DNA from: Humidesulfovibrio sp.
Lineage (GTDB): Bacteria > Desulfobacterota > Desulfovibrionia > Desulfovibrionales > Desulfovibrionaceae
Length of the DNA stretch: 56,769 nt
Direction: 5' to 3'
Assembly (NCBI RefSeq): GCF_031082295.1
Contig: NZ_JAVHLD010000017.1
Location: forward strand, 1-56,769
Both the position numbers and the translations under genes were made by a program. This document shows, one piece after another, positions 44,358 to 51,709 of this stretch. Each line of letters opens with the position of its first letter. Positions within the stretch are counted from its first letter, which is position 1. The notes beneath the pieces are model-generated. The model ran no database searches, was not told the DNA's origin, and saw nothing but the letters and a program-made list of their open reading frames with translations.

Positions 44358-44696
44358 TTAGCAGGAACAGCCGCCGGAGGAGGCTCCCCCGCTGCCGCAG
44401 CTGCCGCCGCATCCGCCGCCGCCCATGTTCATGGGATTTTCCGAATCGACAGAGAAGCCGTAGCTCGTCATGTCGATGCGGATGGCGCCGGTTTTCTCTC
44501 CGAGGGCCCGCTCCACTACAAAGCTGTAGCCCATCACGTCGTAGGTGTCGTCGTTCTCACGCGGCTCATCCAGAGCCAGCGACAGTCTCGGGCCGCTTCA
44601 GCCCCCGGACGCCATAAAGACGCGAATCGGGGTCTTCTCTTTGTCCGCAAAGTACCCGTCGAGCTGGGTCTTGGCGGCTTCAGTCAGTTCAACCAT
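44358..44696 (-). CDS. HesB/IscA-like selenoprotein (UGA at 44598-44600 read as Sec)
   Basis: Reading through one UGA gives a 112-residue IscA/HesB-like protein. Before the UGA, residues 1-32 closely match the paralogue at 43870-44223 (LTEAAKTQLDGYFADKEK). Sec33 stands where that paralogue has the first conserved Cys: SGG-Sec-SGPRLSLALDEP against GGCCGPKLSLALDEP. Homology continues to a Gly/Ser/Cys-rich tail ending SGGCSC and a TAA. A SECIS hairpin follows the UGA. Conserved coding on both sides rules out a simple nonsense mutation. HesB-like selenoproteins are a known prokaryotic Sec family. AAGGAGG lies 7 bp before the ATG. It has its own promoter and terminator. Confidence 0.93.
44560..44600 (-). 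promoter_or_regulatory. Selenocysteine UGA and SECIS hairpin in the HesB-like gene
   Basis: On the minus strand, 20 nt after the UGA, GGCTC-TGGAT-GAGCC (44563-44577) folds with a 5-nt loop bearing GG. It extends by U-G, G-C and C-G with one bulge. The apical GGCTCTGG is identical to that of fdnG at 26266-26273. Confidence 0.85.
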
Positions 44697-44729
44697 CACA
44701 AGCCTCCTTGAACGTTGGTGGAAGGAGGA

Positions 44730-44758
44730 TAGATAATGTCGCCGTCCGGCTTTGTCAA
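44730..44758 (-). promoter_or_regulatory. Promoter of the HesB-like selenoprotein gene
   Basis: On the minus strand a perfect TTGACA (44753-44758) is 17 bp from TATCTA (44730-44735). The leader would be about 27 nt and contains the AAGGAGG site. Confidence 0.5.
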
Positions 44759-44786
44759 ATGGGCAATGCCAAACATACGTAGACCG

Positions 44787-44815
44787 TTGACCGCTAGGCC
44801 GCTCTGGGCTACATG
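44787..44815 (+). promoter_or_regulatory. Candidate promoter of the TetR/pyrR operon
   Basis: TTGACC (44787-44792) and TACATG (44810-44815) are 17 bp apart. The -10 box is weak. It lies about 60 bp before the TetR start and overlaps the selenoprotein upstream region. Confidence 0.3.
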
Positions 44816-44876
44816 CCATCCCTTGGGGAGCGAATACCCGCCTCCCCTGAACGAACACCATACGATGAGGATTCCC

Positions 44877-45443
44877 ATGAGCACCAAGGATCTCATCCTA
44901 GCCACCGCCAAGGACATGATCTCCGAGGTCGGCTTCCATAAGATGACCACGGCCAATCTGGCCAAGCGAGCGGACATCTCGGAGGGCACGATTTACCGCC
45001 ACTTCGAGAGCAAGGACGACATCCTCCAGCACATCCTGGACGACTTCGACGAGAAGTACCAGTCCCTCTCCGAGACCTGCCGCGCACGCATGGACAAGGG
45101 CACGCTGTCGCTTGACGACCTGCTCGGGAGCCACTTCACCTTCCTCGACGCCAACGCGGCGGACATCAAGATCGTGCTCGGCACCTACAGCATTCTGGAC
45201 ATCACCCGCCGGTCCATGGCCCGGTTCATCGAGCGCATGCGCGCCCTGTTCGAGGACTTCCTGGCCCACGGCCACAAGGACGGCACCCTGATCGAAGTCC
45301 CGCTGAAGCCCACCGGCCTGATTCTGGCCAACATGTTCTTCGGGCTCATGCGCATCAAGCTCTACTGGCCGGAGATCGATGATTTCTCCAAGGAAGCCGT
45401 GGAGTTCTGCCGCCGCAGCCTGACCCAGGCCGGAGCCAAGTAA
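44877..45443 (+). CDS. TetR family transcriptional regulator
   Basis: The protein has 188 residues. The N-terminal TetR helix-turn-helix is clear (TTANLAKRADISEGTIYRHFESKDDIL, about 22-48 with the HTH core). The C-terminal ligand domain, about 60-188, is of the AcrR/FadR type with no named subfamily that I recognise. The ATG at 44877 has GAGGA upstream; an ATG four codons earlier is less likely. Its stop overlaps the pyrR start (TAATG), so they are co-translated. Targets are unknown; the divergent selenoprotein promoter is near. Confidence 0.88.
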   Translation: MSTKDLILATAKDMISEVGFHKMTTANLAKRADISEGTIYRHFESKDDILQHILDDFDEKYQSLSETCRARMDKGTLSLDDLLGSHFTFLDANAADIKIVLGTYSILDITRRSMARFIERMRALFEDFLAHGHKDGTLIEVPLKPTGLILANMFFGLMRIKLYWPEIDDFSKEAVEFCRRSLTQAGAK

Positions 45444-45982
45444 TGAGCGACGCCCGCACCATCATGACGGCCAAGGAAATGGCCCGCACCCTGGAGCGCC
45501 TGGCCTCTGAGGTCATCGAGCGCCGGGGCGAGGACGAGACCCTTATGCTCGTTGGCGTGCAGCGCCGCGGCGTGGACCTTGCCCGGCGCCTGAAAGCGAT
45601 TCTGGACGCGCGACTCAGCGTCCCGACCTTGTTCGGCATGCTCGACATCAATCTCTACCGCGACGACTGGAGCAACCTGGGCATCTCGCCGACCATCAGC
45701 AGCACGGACATTCCAGCTGGCATCGAGGGCGCCAACGTCATCCTGGTGGACGACGTGCTCTACTCCGGCCGCACCACCCGCGCCGCCCTGGAGGCCATCC
45801 TCGACTTCGGCCGCCCCCGGCGCGTGGAACTGCTGGTGCTCATCGACCGTGGGCACCGCGAGCTGCCCATCCAGGCCGACTACGTGGGCAAGCGCGTCAA
45901 TACCGCCAGCCATGAGCGGGTGGACGTGCTCGTTGCCGAGCGCGACGAGCAGGACAAAGTCCTCCTGCGCGCAAAGGCCTAA
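45443..45982 (+). CDS. pyrR: Bifunctional PyrR: pyrimidine regulator/uracil phosphoribosyltransferase
   Basis: This 179-residue protein binds pyr mRNA in many bacteria and converts uracil and PRPP to UMP. The PRPP loop reads VILVDDVLYSGRTTRAA (about 95-111), and the N-terminal LVGVQRRGVDLARR and LDINLYRDD segments match PyrR. No pyr biosynthetic gene is near, and in this phylum the regulatory role is less certain than the enzymatic one. It shares one base with the TetR gene. Confidence 0.92.
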   Translation: MSDARTIMTAKEMARTLERLASEVIERRGEDETLMLVGVQRRGVDLARRLKAILDARLSVPTLFGMLDINLYRDDWSNLGISPTISSTDIPAGIEGANVILVDDVLYSGRTTRAALEAILDFGRPRRVELLVLIDRGHRELPIQADYVGKRVNTASHERVDVLVAERDEQDKVLLRAKA

Positions 45983-46006
45983 GCCTCTCACCTCCCCGGC
46001 CCTGCC

Positions 46007-46567
46007 ATGAACGTTTCCTTCGATTCCGATCCGACCCCTGGCGCGCGCCTCGTCGAGACCGGCTGCGTCAGCCTCATCGGCATGGCCGGGGCGGGCAAGT
46101 CCACCCTGGGCCGCCTGCTGGCCGAAAAGCTCGGCTGGGCGCACCTGGACACCGACCGGCTCATCGAGTCCTACTACGGCCTGCCGCTGCAGGCGCTGCT
46201 GGACGGCATGGGCCTGGCGGACTTCCTCAAGGCCGAGGAGACATTGGTGTCCATGCTCGGCGTGCGTCGCGCGGTGATCTCCACCGGCGGCAGCGTCATC
46301 TACGGCCCTGCCGCCATGGAGCGCCTGAAGCTCCTGGGGCCGGTGGTGCACCTGTCCATCAGCCTGGAGACCTTCCTGGGGCGCGTGGGCGATGCGGGAA
46401 ACCGGGGCCTGGCCATCGCGCCGGGCCTGACCAGGGAAGACCTGTATCGCGAGCGCCAGCCCTTGTACGAGGCCGCCGCCGACCATACCCTCTCCACCGA
46501 CACAACTGACCGCATGGCCAACGTGGAAGCCCTCTACGCCTGGCTGACCCAGGAGCCGGACGCATGA
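46007..46567 (+). CDS. Shikimate-kinase-like P-loop kinase, possible homoserine kinase
   Basis: The protein has 186 residues. It has a P-loop GMAGAGKST (about 25-33) and the shikimate kinase fold with HLDTD (D48, D50). The residues that bind shikimate in AroK are altered: the conserved F-R is F73-L74 (DFLKAEE), and the TGGG loop is TGGS. Desulfovibrio species have a shikimate-kinase-like protein that acts as homoserine kinase, as I recall from published genetic work, and this protein fits that altered-site description. The role is an inference. The start ATG lies 24 bp after pyrR; YkgJ overlaps its end by 4 bp. Confidence 0.75.
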   Translation: MNVSFDSDPTPGARLVETGCVSLIGMAGAGKSTLGRLLAEKLGWAHLDTDRLIESYYGLPLQALLDGMGLADFLKAEETLVSMLGVRRAVISTGGSVIYGPAAMERLKLLGPVVHLSISLETFLGRVGDAGNRGLAIAPGLTREDLYRERQPLYEAAADHTLSTDTTDRMANVEALYAWLTQEPDA

Positions 46568-47166
46568 GCAAGGCCAAGAAGACCGCCGCCCTGAAACGAC
46601 TGGCCGACCTGTATCGGCGCATGGACGAAGCCTACGCCGCGGCGGCCACGCCCATTGGGCTTTCCTGCGCGGGCTGCGCCGACAGCTGCTGCGAGACCAT
46701 GTTCCGGCACCACACCTACGTGGAGTGGGTCGGCCTGTGGGACGGCCTCGGCAAGCTGCCCGCAGCCCGTCAAGCCGAGATCAGGGACGCCGCCGAGAAC
46801 TGGATACGCCGCCACCAGAACCCCCTGCTGCCGGGCGTGCGGCCCCGCGTGCCCTGTCCACTGGCCCAGGAATCGCCCGAGGGACTGCGCTGCGGCCTCT
46901 ACGACGCCCGGCCCATGGTTTGCCGCCTGCACGGCGTGCCCAACATCCTCATCCGCCCCCGTGGCGGGCAGTCGGCCTTCCCCGGCTGCGACCGCGCCCA
47001 GACCCTGGGCAAGACGTGCGAACCCGCGCTGCTCGACCGCACCCCGCTCCTGACCGAACTGGCCAGGCTGGAAATGGACATGGTCGGCCGGGACCGCATG
47101 GCCAAGATGCCGCGCGTGGACCTGACCATTGCGGAAATGATCCTGCTTGGGCCGCCTAAAATCTAA
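46564..47166 (+). CDS. YkgJ-family cysteine cluster protein
   Basis: The protein has 200 residues. The Cys pattern of the YkgJ/UPF0153 family is present: CAGCADSCCE near residue 36, then CPL, CGLYDARPMVCRLHG, and a late GC and TC pair. These likely bind an Fe-S cluster or zinc. There is no signal peptide. The N-terminus overlaps the kinase gene by 4 bp (ATGA), so it belongs to the TetR-pyrR-kinase operon. Function in this family is not established. Confidence 0.85.
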   Translation: MSKAKKTAALKRLADLYRRMDEAYAAAATPIGLSCAGCADSCCETMFRHHTYVEWVGLWDGLGKLPAARQAEIRDAAENWIRRHQNPLLPGVRPRVPCPLAQESPEGLRCGLYDARPMVCRLHGVPNILIRPRGGQSAFPGCDRAQTLGKTCEPALLDRTPLLTELARLEMDMVGRDRMAKMPRVDLTIAEMILLGPPKI

Positions 47167-47256
47167 AGCCTCCCCCCTTGGCAGCTTCCGGGCGGGAATG
47201 CTATGGTTCCCTCCACGTCCGTCAGCCCTCGCGCTGACAACCACGGGAGGACCGCA

Positions 47257-47895
47257 ATGAACACCACCACCCGCCTCATGCTGGCGTCCCTGTGCCTGCT
47301 TTTGCTGGCTCCGTCCTTGGCCCGGGCCCAGGACGGGGGCATGGTCTCAAGCGATGACATCCTGAAGCAGTTGGAAAAGAAGTCCGAGCCGGAAGCGGGC
47401 AAATCCCGCAGCTTCCGCGGCATCCGCATCAACAAGGTCGGCGATGACAAGGCCCAGGCCGCGCAACCGGCCCAGCAAGCCGCACCCCAGGCGGACAAGG
47501 GCGCGGAGCCAGGCCGGGACATGGCCCAGACAGCGCCGGCGGAGAAGCCTTCCGTCACGGTCTACCTCTACTTCCAGTCCGGCTCGGCAGAACTGGCGGG
47601 CGAGCACTCCAAGAAGCAGCTTGCCGCCCTGGGCAAGGCCCTCAGTTCTCCGGCACTGGCGGGAGCCGTCTTCGAGATCGGCGGACACACCGACTCCCAG
47701 GGCTCTGAAGCCGCGAACCAGACCCTGTCCGAGCAGCGCGCCGCGCATATCCGTGACCTGCTGGTGAAGTCCTACGGCGTATCGGCCGACAGGGTGACGG
47801 CCAAGGGCTATGGCGAGTCGCAGCCTGTGGCCAGCAACGACGCCGAGGCGGGCCGCGCCAAGAACCGTCGCGTCGTCATCAAGCGTCTGGACTAG
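47257..47895 (+). CDS. OmpA-family peptidoglycan-binding protein
   Basis: The protein has 212 residues. A cleavable signal peptide (1-24, ARA-QDG) is followed by a low-complexity Ala/Gln linker (about 70-100). A C-terminal OmpA domain (about 105-212) carries EIGGHTDSQGSEAANQTLSEQRA and ITAKGYGESQPVASN-type motifs that bind diaminopimelate in murein. It has no beta-barrel. The ATG has GGGAGG upstream. A hemerythrin gene follows after 4 bp. Confidence 0.9.
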   Translation: MNTTTRLMLASLCLLLLAPSLARAQDGGMVSSDDILKQLEKKSEPEAGKSRSFRGIRINKVGDDKAQAAQPAQQAAPQADKGAEPGRDMAQTAPAEKPSVTVYLYFQSGSAELAGEHSKKQLAALGKALSSPALAGAVFEIGGHTDSQGSEAANQTLSEQRAAHIRDLLVKSYGVSADRVTAKGYGESQPVASNDAEAGRAKNRRVVIKRLD

Positions 47896-47899
47896 ACGC

Positions 47900-48322
47900 G
47901 TGAGCAGCGAGCGCGGGGCGCCCCTGATTGCATGGAGCGATGACCTGGCCCTGGGCGACGCCACCATCGACAGGCAGCACAAGGGCTTGGTGGATCTCAT
48001 CAACGAGATGCACAGCCACCTGGACTCACCGGACAGGGAGACCCAGGTGATGCGCTGTCTGACCAGCATGTATCTCTTCGCCAAGGAGCACTTCTGGGAC
48101 GAGGAGGCCTTGATGGAGCGTGTGGGCTACCCTGACCGGGAACGCCACGCCGCGCTGCACCGGGAGTTCGTGCAGCAGACCCACGACCTCACGGACCGCA
48201 GCCTGTCCGACGCGGCTCCCTACGAGGACCTGCTCGACTTCCTGGTGACCTGGTTCCACGACCACACGTCCACGGAAGACGCCAAGCTGGTGACCTTCGT
48301 CAAGGCCACCAGCCTTTCTTGA
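47900..48322 (+). CDS. Bacteriohemerythrin
   Basis: This 140-residue diiron O2-binding four-helix protein shows the family ligands in order: IDRQHKGLVDLINEM (His), HFWDEEALM (His, Glu), HAALHREF (two His) and FHDHTSTEDAK (His and Asp). It should bind oxygen or act as an oxygen or NO sink in the cytoplasm. The start is GTG at 47900 with no clear ribosome site; it lies 4 bp after the OmpA-like stop, so it may be translated by coupling. The open frame extends upstream but that part overlaps the OmpA gene. Confidence 0.88.
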   Translation: MSSERGAPLIAWSDDLALGDATIDRQHKGLVDLINEMHSHLDSPDRETQVMRCLTSMYLFAKEHFWDEEALMERVGYPDRERHAALHREFVQQTHDLTDRSLSDAAPYEDLLDFLVTWFHDHTSTEDAKLVTFVKATSLS

Positions 48323-48332
48323 CCGTCCCCGC

Positions 48333-48944
48333 CTAGGCCACGCCGTATGGCAACGCCGGGTAGGGGCCGGCCTTCTCGATGGCCGTGCCCAGCCAGGCGA
48401 TGGCCCGCCCCAGTTGGCGCATGTTGCGCAGCCCCTCAGCGTCTCCCGCCGCCTGGCCCGGCTCCATGCCATAACCCAGGTTCCAGTAGGTCGATCCAGG
48501 CACAACCATCTGCTGGATCAAAAAGAGATGGTTCATAGTGTCGAGCACGTGGGTGCCGCCCCCACGACGCACTGCCACCACAGCCGCTCCCACCTTTCCC
48601 GCCAGCAGGCAGCCGTTGGCTAGGCAGACCACGCCTGCGCGGTCAATGAGCGCCTTCATCTCAGCCGAAACATCCGTAAAGTAGGTCGGTGAGCCGAGAA
48701 GAATGGCGTCCGCGGTGATCATCTTCTCCAACACCTCGTTCAGGGTATCCTTGTCGAAGGCGCAACGCTTGTTTCGCAGTTCGAAGCACTTGCCGCAGGC
48801 CCGGCAGCCGTGGATGCTCTTGCCGCCGATCTGCAACAATTCTGTGCTCCACCCAGCGGCCTCCAGGGGCTCCAGCACCGTCTTGAGCAAAAGCTCCGTG
48901 TTGCCGCCCTTGCGCGGGCTACCATTGATGGCGATGACCTTCAT
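48333..48944 (-). CDS. Iron-sulfur flavoprotein-like NAD(P)H/FMN oxidoreductase
   Basis: The protein has 203 residues. It begins with a flavodoxin-type FMN-binding motif, INGSPRKGGNTELL (about 6-19). A compact Cys motif CRACGKC...C (C-x2-C-x2-C-x7-C, about 47-61) matches the 4Fe-4S site of iron-sulfur flavoproteins (Isf). Residues about 85-120 (LGSPTYFTDVSAEMKALIDR) are typical of this fold. Isf proteins reduce O2, peroxide or other acceptors with reduced ferredoxin. It diverges from an HxlR regulator across 131 bp. The ATG has a weak AGAACG upstream. Confidence 0.85.
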   Translation of the reverse strand: MKVIAINGSPRKGGNTELLLKTVLEPLEAAGWSTELLQIGGKSIHGCRACGKCFELRNKRCAFDKDTLNEVLEKMITADAILLGSPTYFTDVSAEMKALIDRAGVVCLANGCLLAGKVGAAVVAVRRGGGTHVLDTMNHLFLIQQMVVPGSTYWNLGYGMEPGQAAGDAEGLRNMRQLGRAIAWLGTAIEKAGPYPALPYGVA

Positions 48945-48968
48945 GATCGTTCTCCAAGTTTGATGTTG

Positions 48969-49059
48969 ACTCCCGAAGCCGGGAGTACTAGCGGATACCC
49001 ATTACCTGCGCTTGTGACAAGTACTGAATATTTTGTCAGGTACTAACATAATGTATAGT
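48969..49059. promoter_or_regulatory. Shared regulatory region, flavoprotein and HxlR genes
   Basis: Two direct repeats, TGACAAGTACT (49015-49025) and TGTCAGGTACT (49034-49044), are 19 bp apart, and a third TACT lies in an inverted repeat ACTCCC...GGGAGT (48970-48987). TATAGT is at 49054-49059 for the HxlR gene. On the minus strand TTGTCA and TATCCG are 17 bp apart. The repeats cover both promoters and fit HxlR autoregulation. Confidence 0.5.
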
Positions 49060-49075
49060 ATGGAGGGGCAGAAGC

Positions 49076-49609
49076 ATGGCTGGACGCTGCGGACAAAAAA
49101 CCCTGGGGGACAAGAGCTACCGCTGCTACTTCGAACTGGCGCTGCTCGTCATGGGCGGCAAGTGGAAGCCCATCATCCTGTACCACCTTGGCGCGGGAGG
49201 AGTGCTTCGCTTCAGCGACCTTTCGCGTTCCATGCCCGACATCACCGACCGCATGCTCACCCGCCAGCTGCGCGAGCTGGAGGCCGATGGGCTCATCCAC
49301 CGCGAGGTGTACCGGCAGGTGCCGCCCAAAGTGGAATACTCGCTGACCGCGATGGGACTTGGCCTGTACCCGCTGTTGCTGGACATGGCCACCTGGGGCA
49401 TGGCCTACGAGCAGGCCCAGGGCGGGCCGGAGCTCGCTCCCGGGGAACACTACGAGCCCAAAAAACCGCTCCCCCTGCACCCCCGCTACGCCGAGGCCGC
49501 CTTGGCCGCCAGCGGCAGCCCGAACAGTGGCCGAAACGGCCCCGAGTGCACCGCCAGCAGAGTGAGCGGCACCACGACGCCAGCGGCCGACGCGGCCAGC
49601 ACAAGGTAG
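49076..49609 (+). CDS. HxlR family transcriptional regulator
   Basis: The protein has 177 residues. The winged-helix core (about 15-115) shows GGKWKPIILYHL, RFSDLSRSMPDITDRMLTRQLRELEADGLI and PPKVEYSLTAMG, typical of HxlR proteins such as YodB. C5 and C17 at the N-terminus may sense redox state as in YodB-type regulators. The last 60 residues are low in conservation and overlap the convergent acyltransferase gene by 124 bp. Usual HxlR proteins are about 110-130 residues, so the tail is either a real extension or a recent read-through. It likely controls the divergent flavoprotein. Confidence 0.85.
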   Translation: MAGRCGQKTLGDKSYRCYFELALLVMGGKWKPIILYHLGAGGVLRFSDLSRSMPDITDRMLTRQLRELEADGLIHREVYRQVPPKVEYSLTAMGLGLYPLLLDMATWGMAYEQAQGGPELAPGEHYEPKKPLPLHPRYAEAALAASGSPNSGRNGPECTASRVSGTTTPAADAASTR

Positions 49610-50631
49610 ACGAGCGCCACCGGGGCCTGCCAGGAAGCCAGCAGGAAACCCGTGCTCACGATGACCGGCTGGTGCAGTATGTAGAAGGGCATTGCGGCCT
49701 CGCGGAGGGTGGCCAGGGTGGGGGTGTCGCGGTTCAGCCAGCGCGCCGCGTGCCCCTGCAGCGCCATGAGGATGAGCCAGCATCCGGCCGAGCGCAACAC
49801 AAGCGAGCCGAGCATCCCAGGCACCAGAAGCAGCGCCAGCACCGTTGCCAGGCCTGCGGGCAATAGCGCCCAACGCAGGCGTTCCTGCTCCTCGCGGACC
49901 CAGGCCGTACGCCCCATCAGGCAGCCCAGGCAGAAGATCGTCAGATATGAGAGCGGGCTCCAGCCGCCAAAGATCCGCGTGCCGATTCCATGCGGGGAGA
50001 CGCTGACGGCGAGTTCCACCGCGTAGAGCGGCAGCCAGCCGAGGGCCAGCGCCAGCCCCCGTGCTCCCCGCGCGAAAGGCTCGGGCTGTTCGGGCGCTTG
50101 CGGCGCGTCCTGGCCGGGCCTGGGCAGCAGGACGAGGACCGGGCAGACCAGCAGGCTGAAGAGCAGCAGCATCCCCAGGTACCACAGGTGCAGGCCCATC
50201 CAGGCGAAGTTGCCGCCGAAGGCGTAGAATCCGTCATAGTAGTGCGGGTAGAACTCCCAGAACGTGCCGCCGTAGGCTCCGTGCCCCACGCGCTCGATCC
50301 ACACCTGCAGGGGCGAGTTGATCACCAGCGCGCCGAAGGCGAAAGGCAGGCCCAGGCGCAGCAGCCGCCCGCGCAGGTGCGTCCACAGGCTGCGCGAGCG
50401 CAGGGACGCCCAGGCGCTCTGGCCCGAAAGCAGGAAGAACGTCGGCATGAGCCACAGCGTCGCGGCGCGCATAAACGGCCTCAGTTCATCCGTGGCAACG
50501 ACGCTTTTCACGTGCCAGTCGTCGCCGTCAATGAAGCGCCCGCAATGAAACAGGAACACGCAGGCCAGGGCCAGCACGGTGAGCCAGTCCTGATCGTACC
50601 GCCTGCCGCCGGATTTCGCGCCCTCCGCCAT
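49486..50631 (-). CDS. Acyltransferase family 3 membrane protein
   Basis: The protein has 381 residues and about ten TM segments. It begins with RYDQDWLTVLALACVFLFHCGRF, where the His fits the catalytic R/D-x-x-A-H region of acyltransferase 3 proteins. The family O-acetylates sugars, peptidoglycan or lipids. ATG at 50631 was chosen because GGGAGG lies 6 bp upstream; GTG at 50637 would sit too close. The 3' end overlaps the HxlR gene on the other strand. Confidence 0.85.
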   Translation of the reverse strand: MAEGAKSGGRRYDQDWLTVLALACVFLFHCGRFIDGDDWHVKSVVATDELRPFMRAATLWLMPTFFLLSGQSAWASLRSRSLWTHLRGRLLRLGLPFAFGALVINSPLQVWIERVGHGAYGGTFWEFYPHYYDGFYAFGGNFAWMGLHLWYLGMLLLFSLLVCPVLVLLPRPGQDAPQAPEQPEPFARGARGLALALGWLPLYAVELAVSVSPHGIGTRIFGGWSPLSYLTIFCLGCLMGRTAWVREEQERLRWALLPAGLATVLALLLVPGMLGSLVLRSAGCWLILMALQGHAARWLNRDTPTLATLREAAMPFYILHQPVIVSTGFLLASWQAPVALVYLVLAASAAGVVVPLTLLAVHSGPFRPLFGLPLAAKAASA

Positions 50632-50714
50632 GCGCACCTCCCAAAACGCAAGCGCGGCGCAAGGCCTGAACCCTGCGCCGCGCAGTGCGTGACTTTACGT
50701 CATTCCCGCCTCTA

Positions 50715-51590
50715 CTATCCCAGGGCCAGGATGGGCTCGACGATCTTCTGCAGGGCCTTGCCCGTGGGGGTATCGGCCTTGACCTTCATGAACGCGTAGC
50801 CCTCGTCGCCACTGCGCACGACCTCCGGGTCCATGGGGATGCGCCCCAGGAAACGCACGCCCATCTCCTTGGCCAGGGCCTCGCCGCCGCCGGCGTTGAA
50901 GATGTCGTGGGTGGTGTTGCACGTGGGGCAGACGAAGCCGCTCATGTTCTCCACGATGCCGAGCACCGGGTTGCCCATCTGGTTGCAGAAGGTCACGCTG
51001 CGGCGCACGTCGTCCACGGCCACGCCCTGGGGGGTGGTCACGATGACGGCGTGGGCCTCCTTGCCGAGGGTCTGCAGCGCGGCAAGCGGCTCGTCGCCGG
51101 TGCCGGGGGGACAGTCGGTGACCAGGTAGTCGAGGTCGCCCCAGGTCACGTCGCGCACGAACTGCTTGATGAGGCCGAGCTTCATGGGGCCGCGCCAGAT
51201 GACCGCGGTTTCCTTGTCCGGGATGAGGAAGCCCAGGGACATGACCCAAAGGTTGCTGCTGTAGGGCACGGGCTCCATGTGGTCCGGCTCGATATGCGGC
51301 TTCGCGTCGCCGAGGGAGAGCAGGCGCGGAATGCTCGGGCCGTGGATGTCCACGTCGAGCAGGCCCACCTTCTTTCCGGCCATGGCCAGGGCCAGGGCGA
51401 TGTTGGTCGCCACCGTGCTTTTGCCCACGCCGCCCTTGCCCGAGAGCACCACTATCTTGTGCTTGATGCGGCCCAGGGTCTTGGCGATCTTCTCGTCCAC
51501 CGGCTTGTCGCCGCAGGACTTGGGGTCGTGCCCGGAAGAGCAGCCGCCGGAGTTCGATGCCGAGGGGCAGCCTTTGCAGGAATTGCTCAT
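50715..51590 (-). CDS. mrp: Mrp/NBP35-type Fe-S carrier ATPase
   Basis: This 291-residue ATPase (ApbC/Nbp35) carries Fe-S clusters to apoproteins. The N-terminus has four Cys (MSNSCKGC..., GGC, KSC) as in Nbp35. The deviant Walker A is GKGGVGKST (about 51-59), with LDVDIHGPSIPRLL and VTDCPPGTGDE. A CPTC pair sits near residue 218 in VCPTCNTTHDIF, and these Cys can bridge the cluster in the dimer. AAGGAGATTTA precedes the ATG. It ends a minus-strand run that begins with hypA. Confidence 0.93.
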   Translation of the reverse strand: MSNSCKGCPSASNSGGCSSGHDPKSCGDKPVDEKIAKTLGRIKHKIVVLSGKGGVGKSTVATNIALALAMAGKKVGLLDVDIHGPSIPRLLSLGDAKPHIEPDHMEPVPYSSNLWVMSLGFLIPDKETAVIWRGPMKLGLIKQFVRDVTWGDLDYLVTDCPPGTGDEPLAALQTLGKEAHAVIVTTPQGVAVDDVRRSVTFCNQMGNPVLGIVENMSGFVCPTCNTTHDIFNAGGGEALAKEMGVRFLGRIPMDPEVVRSGDEGYAFMKVKADTPTGKALQKIVEPILALG

Positions 51591-51709
51591 TTAAATCTCC
51601 TTAAGGAACCGGAAAAACCCGGCGGAATTGATGGGACAGGCGGTCAAGGCCTGCAAGGCAAGGCCGGACGGCGACATGTCAAACACTGGGCAAACGGAGT
51701 TCGGTCTGG

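Noticed and set aside
44598-44861. An 87-residue protein ending at the UGA at 44598
   Set aside because: Only its last 32 residues are real coding sequence. The part before the ATG at 44696 is promoter DNA, and the gene continues past the UGA as a selenoprotein.
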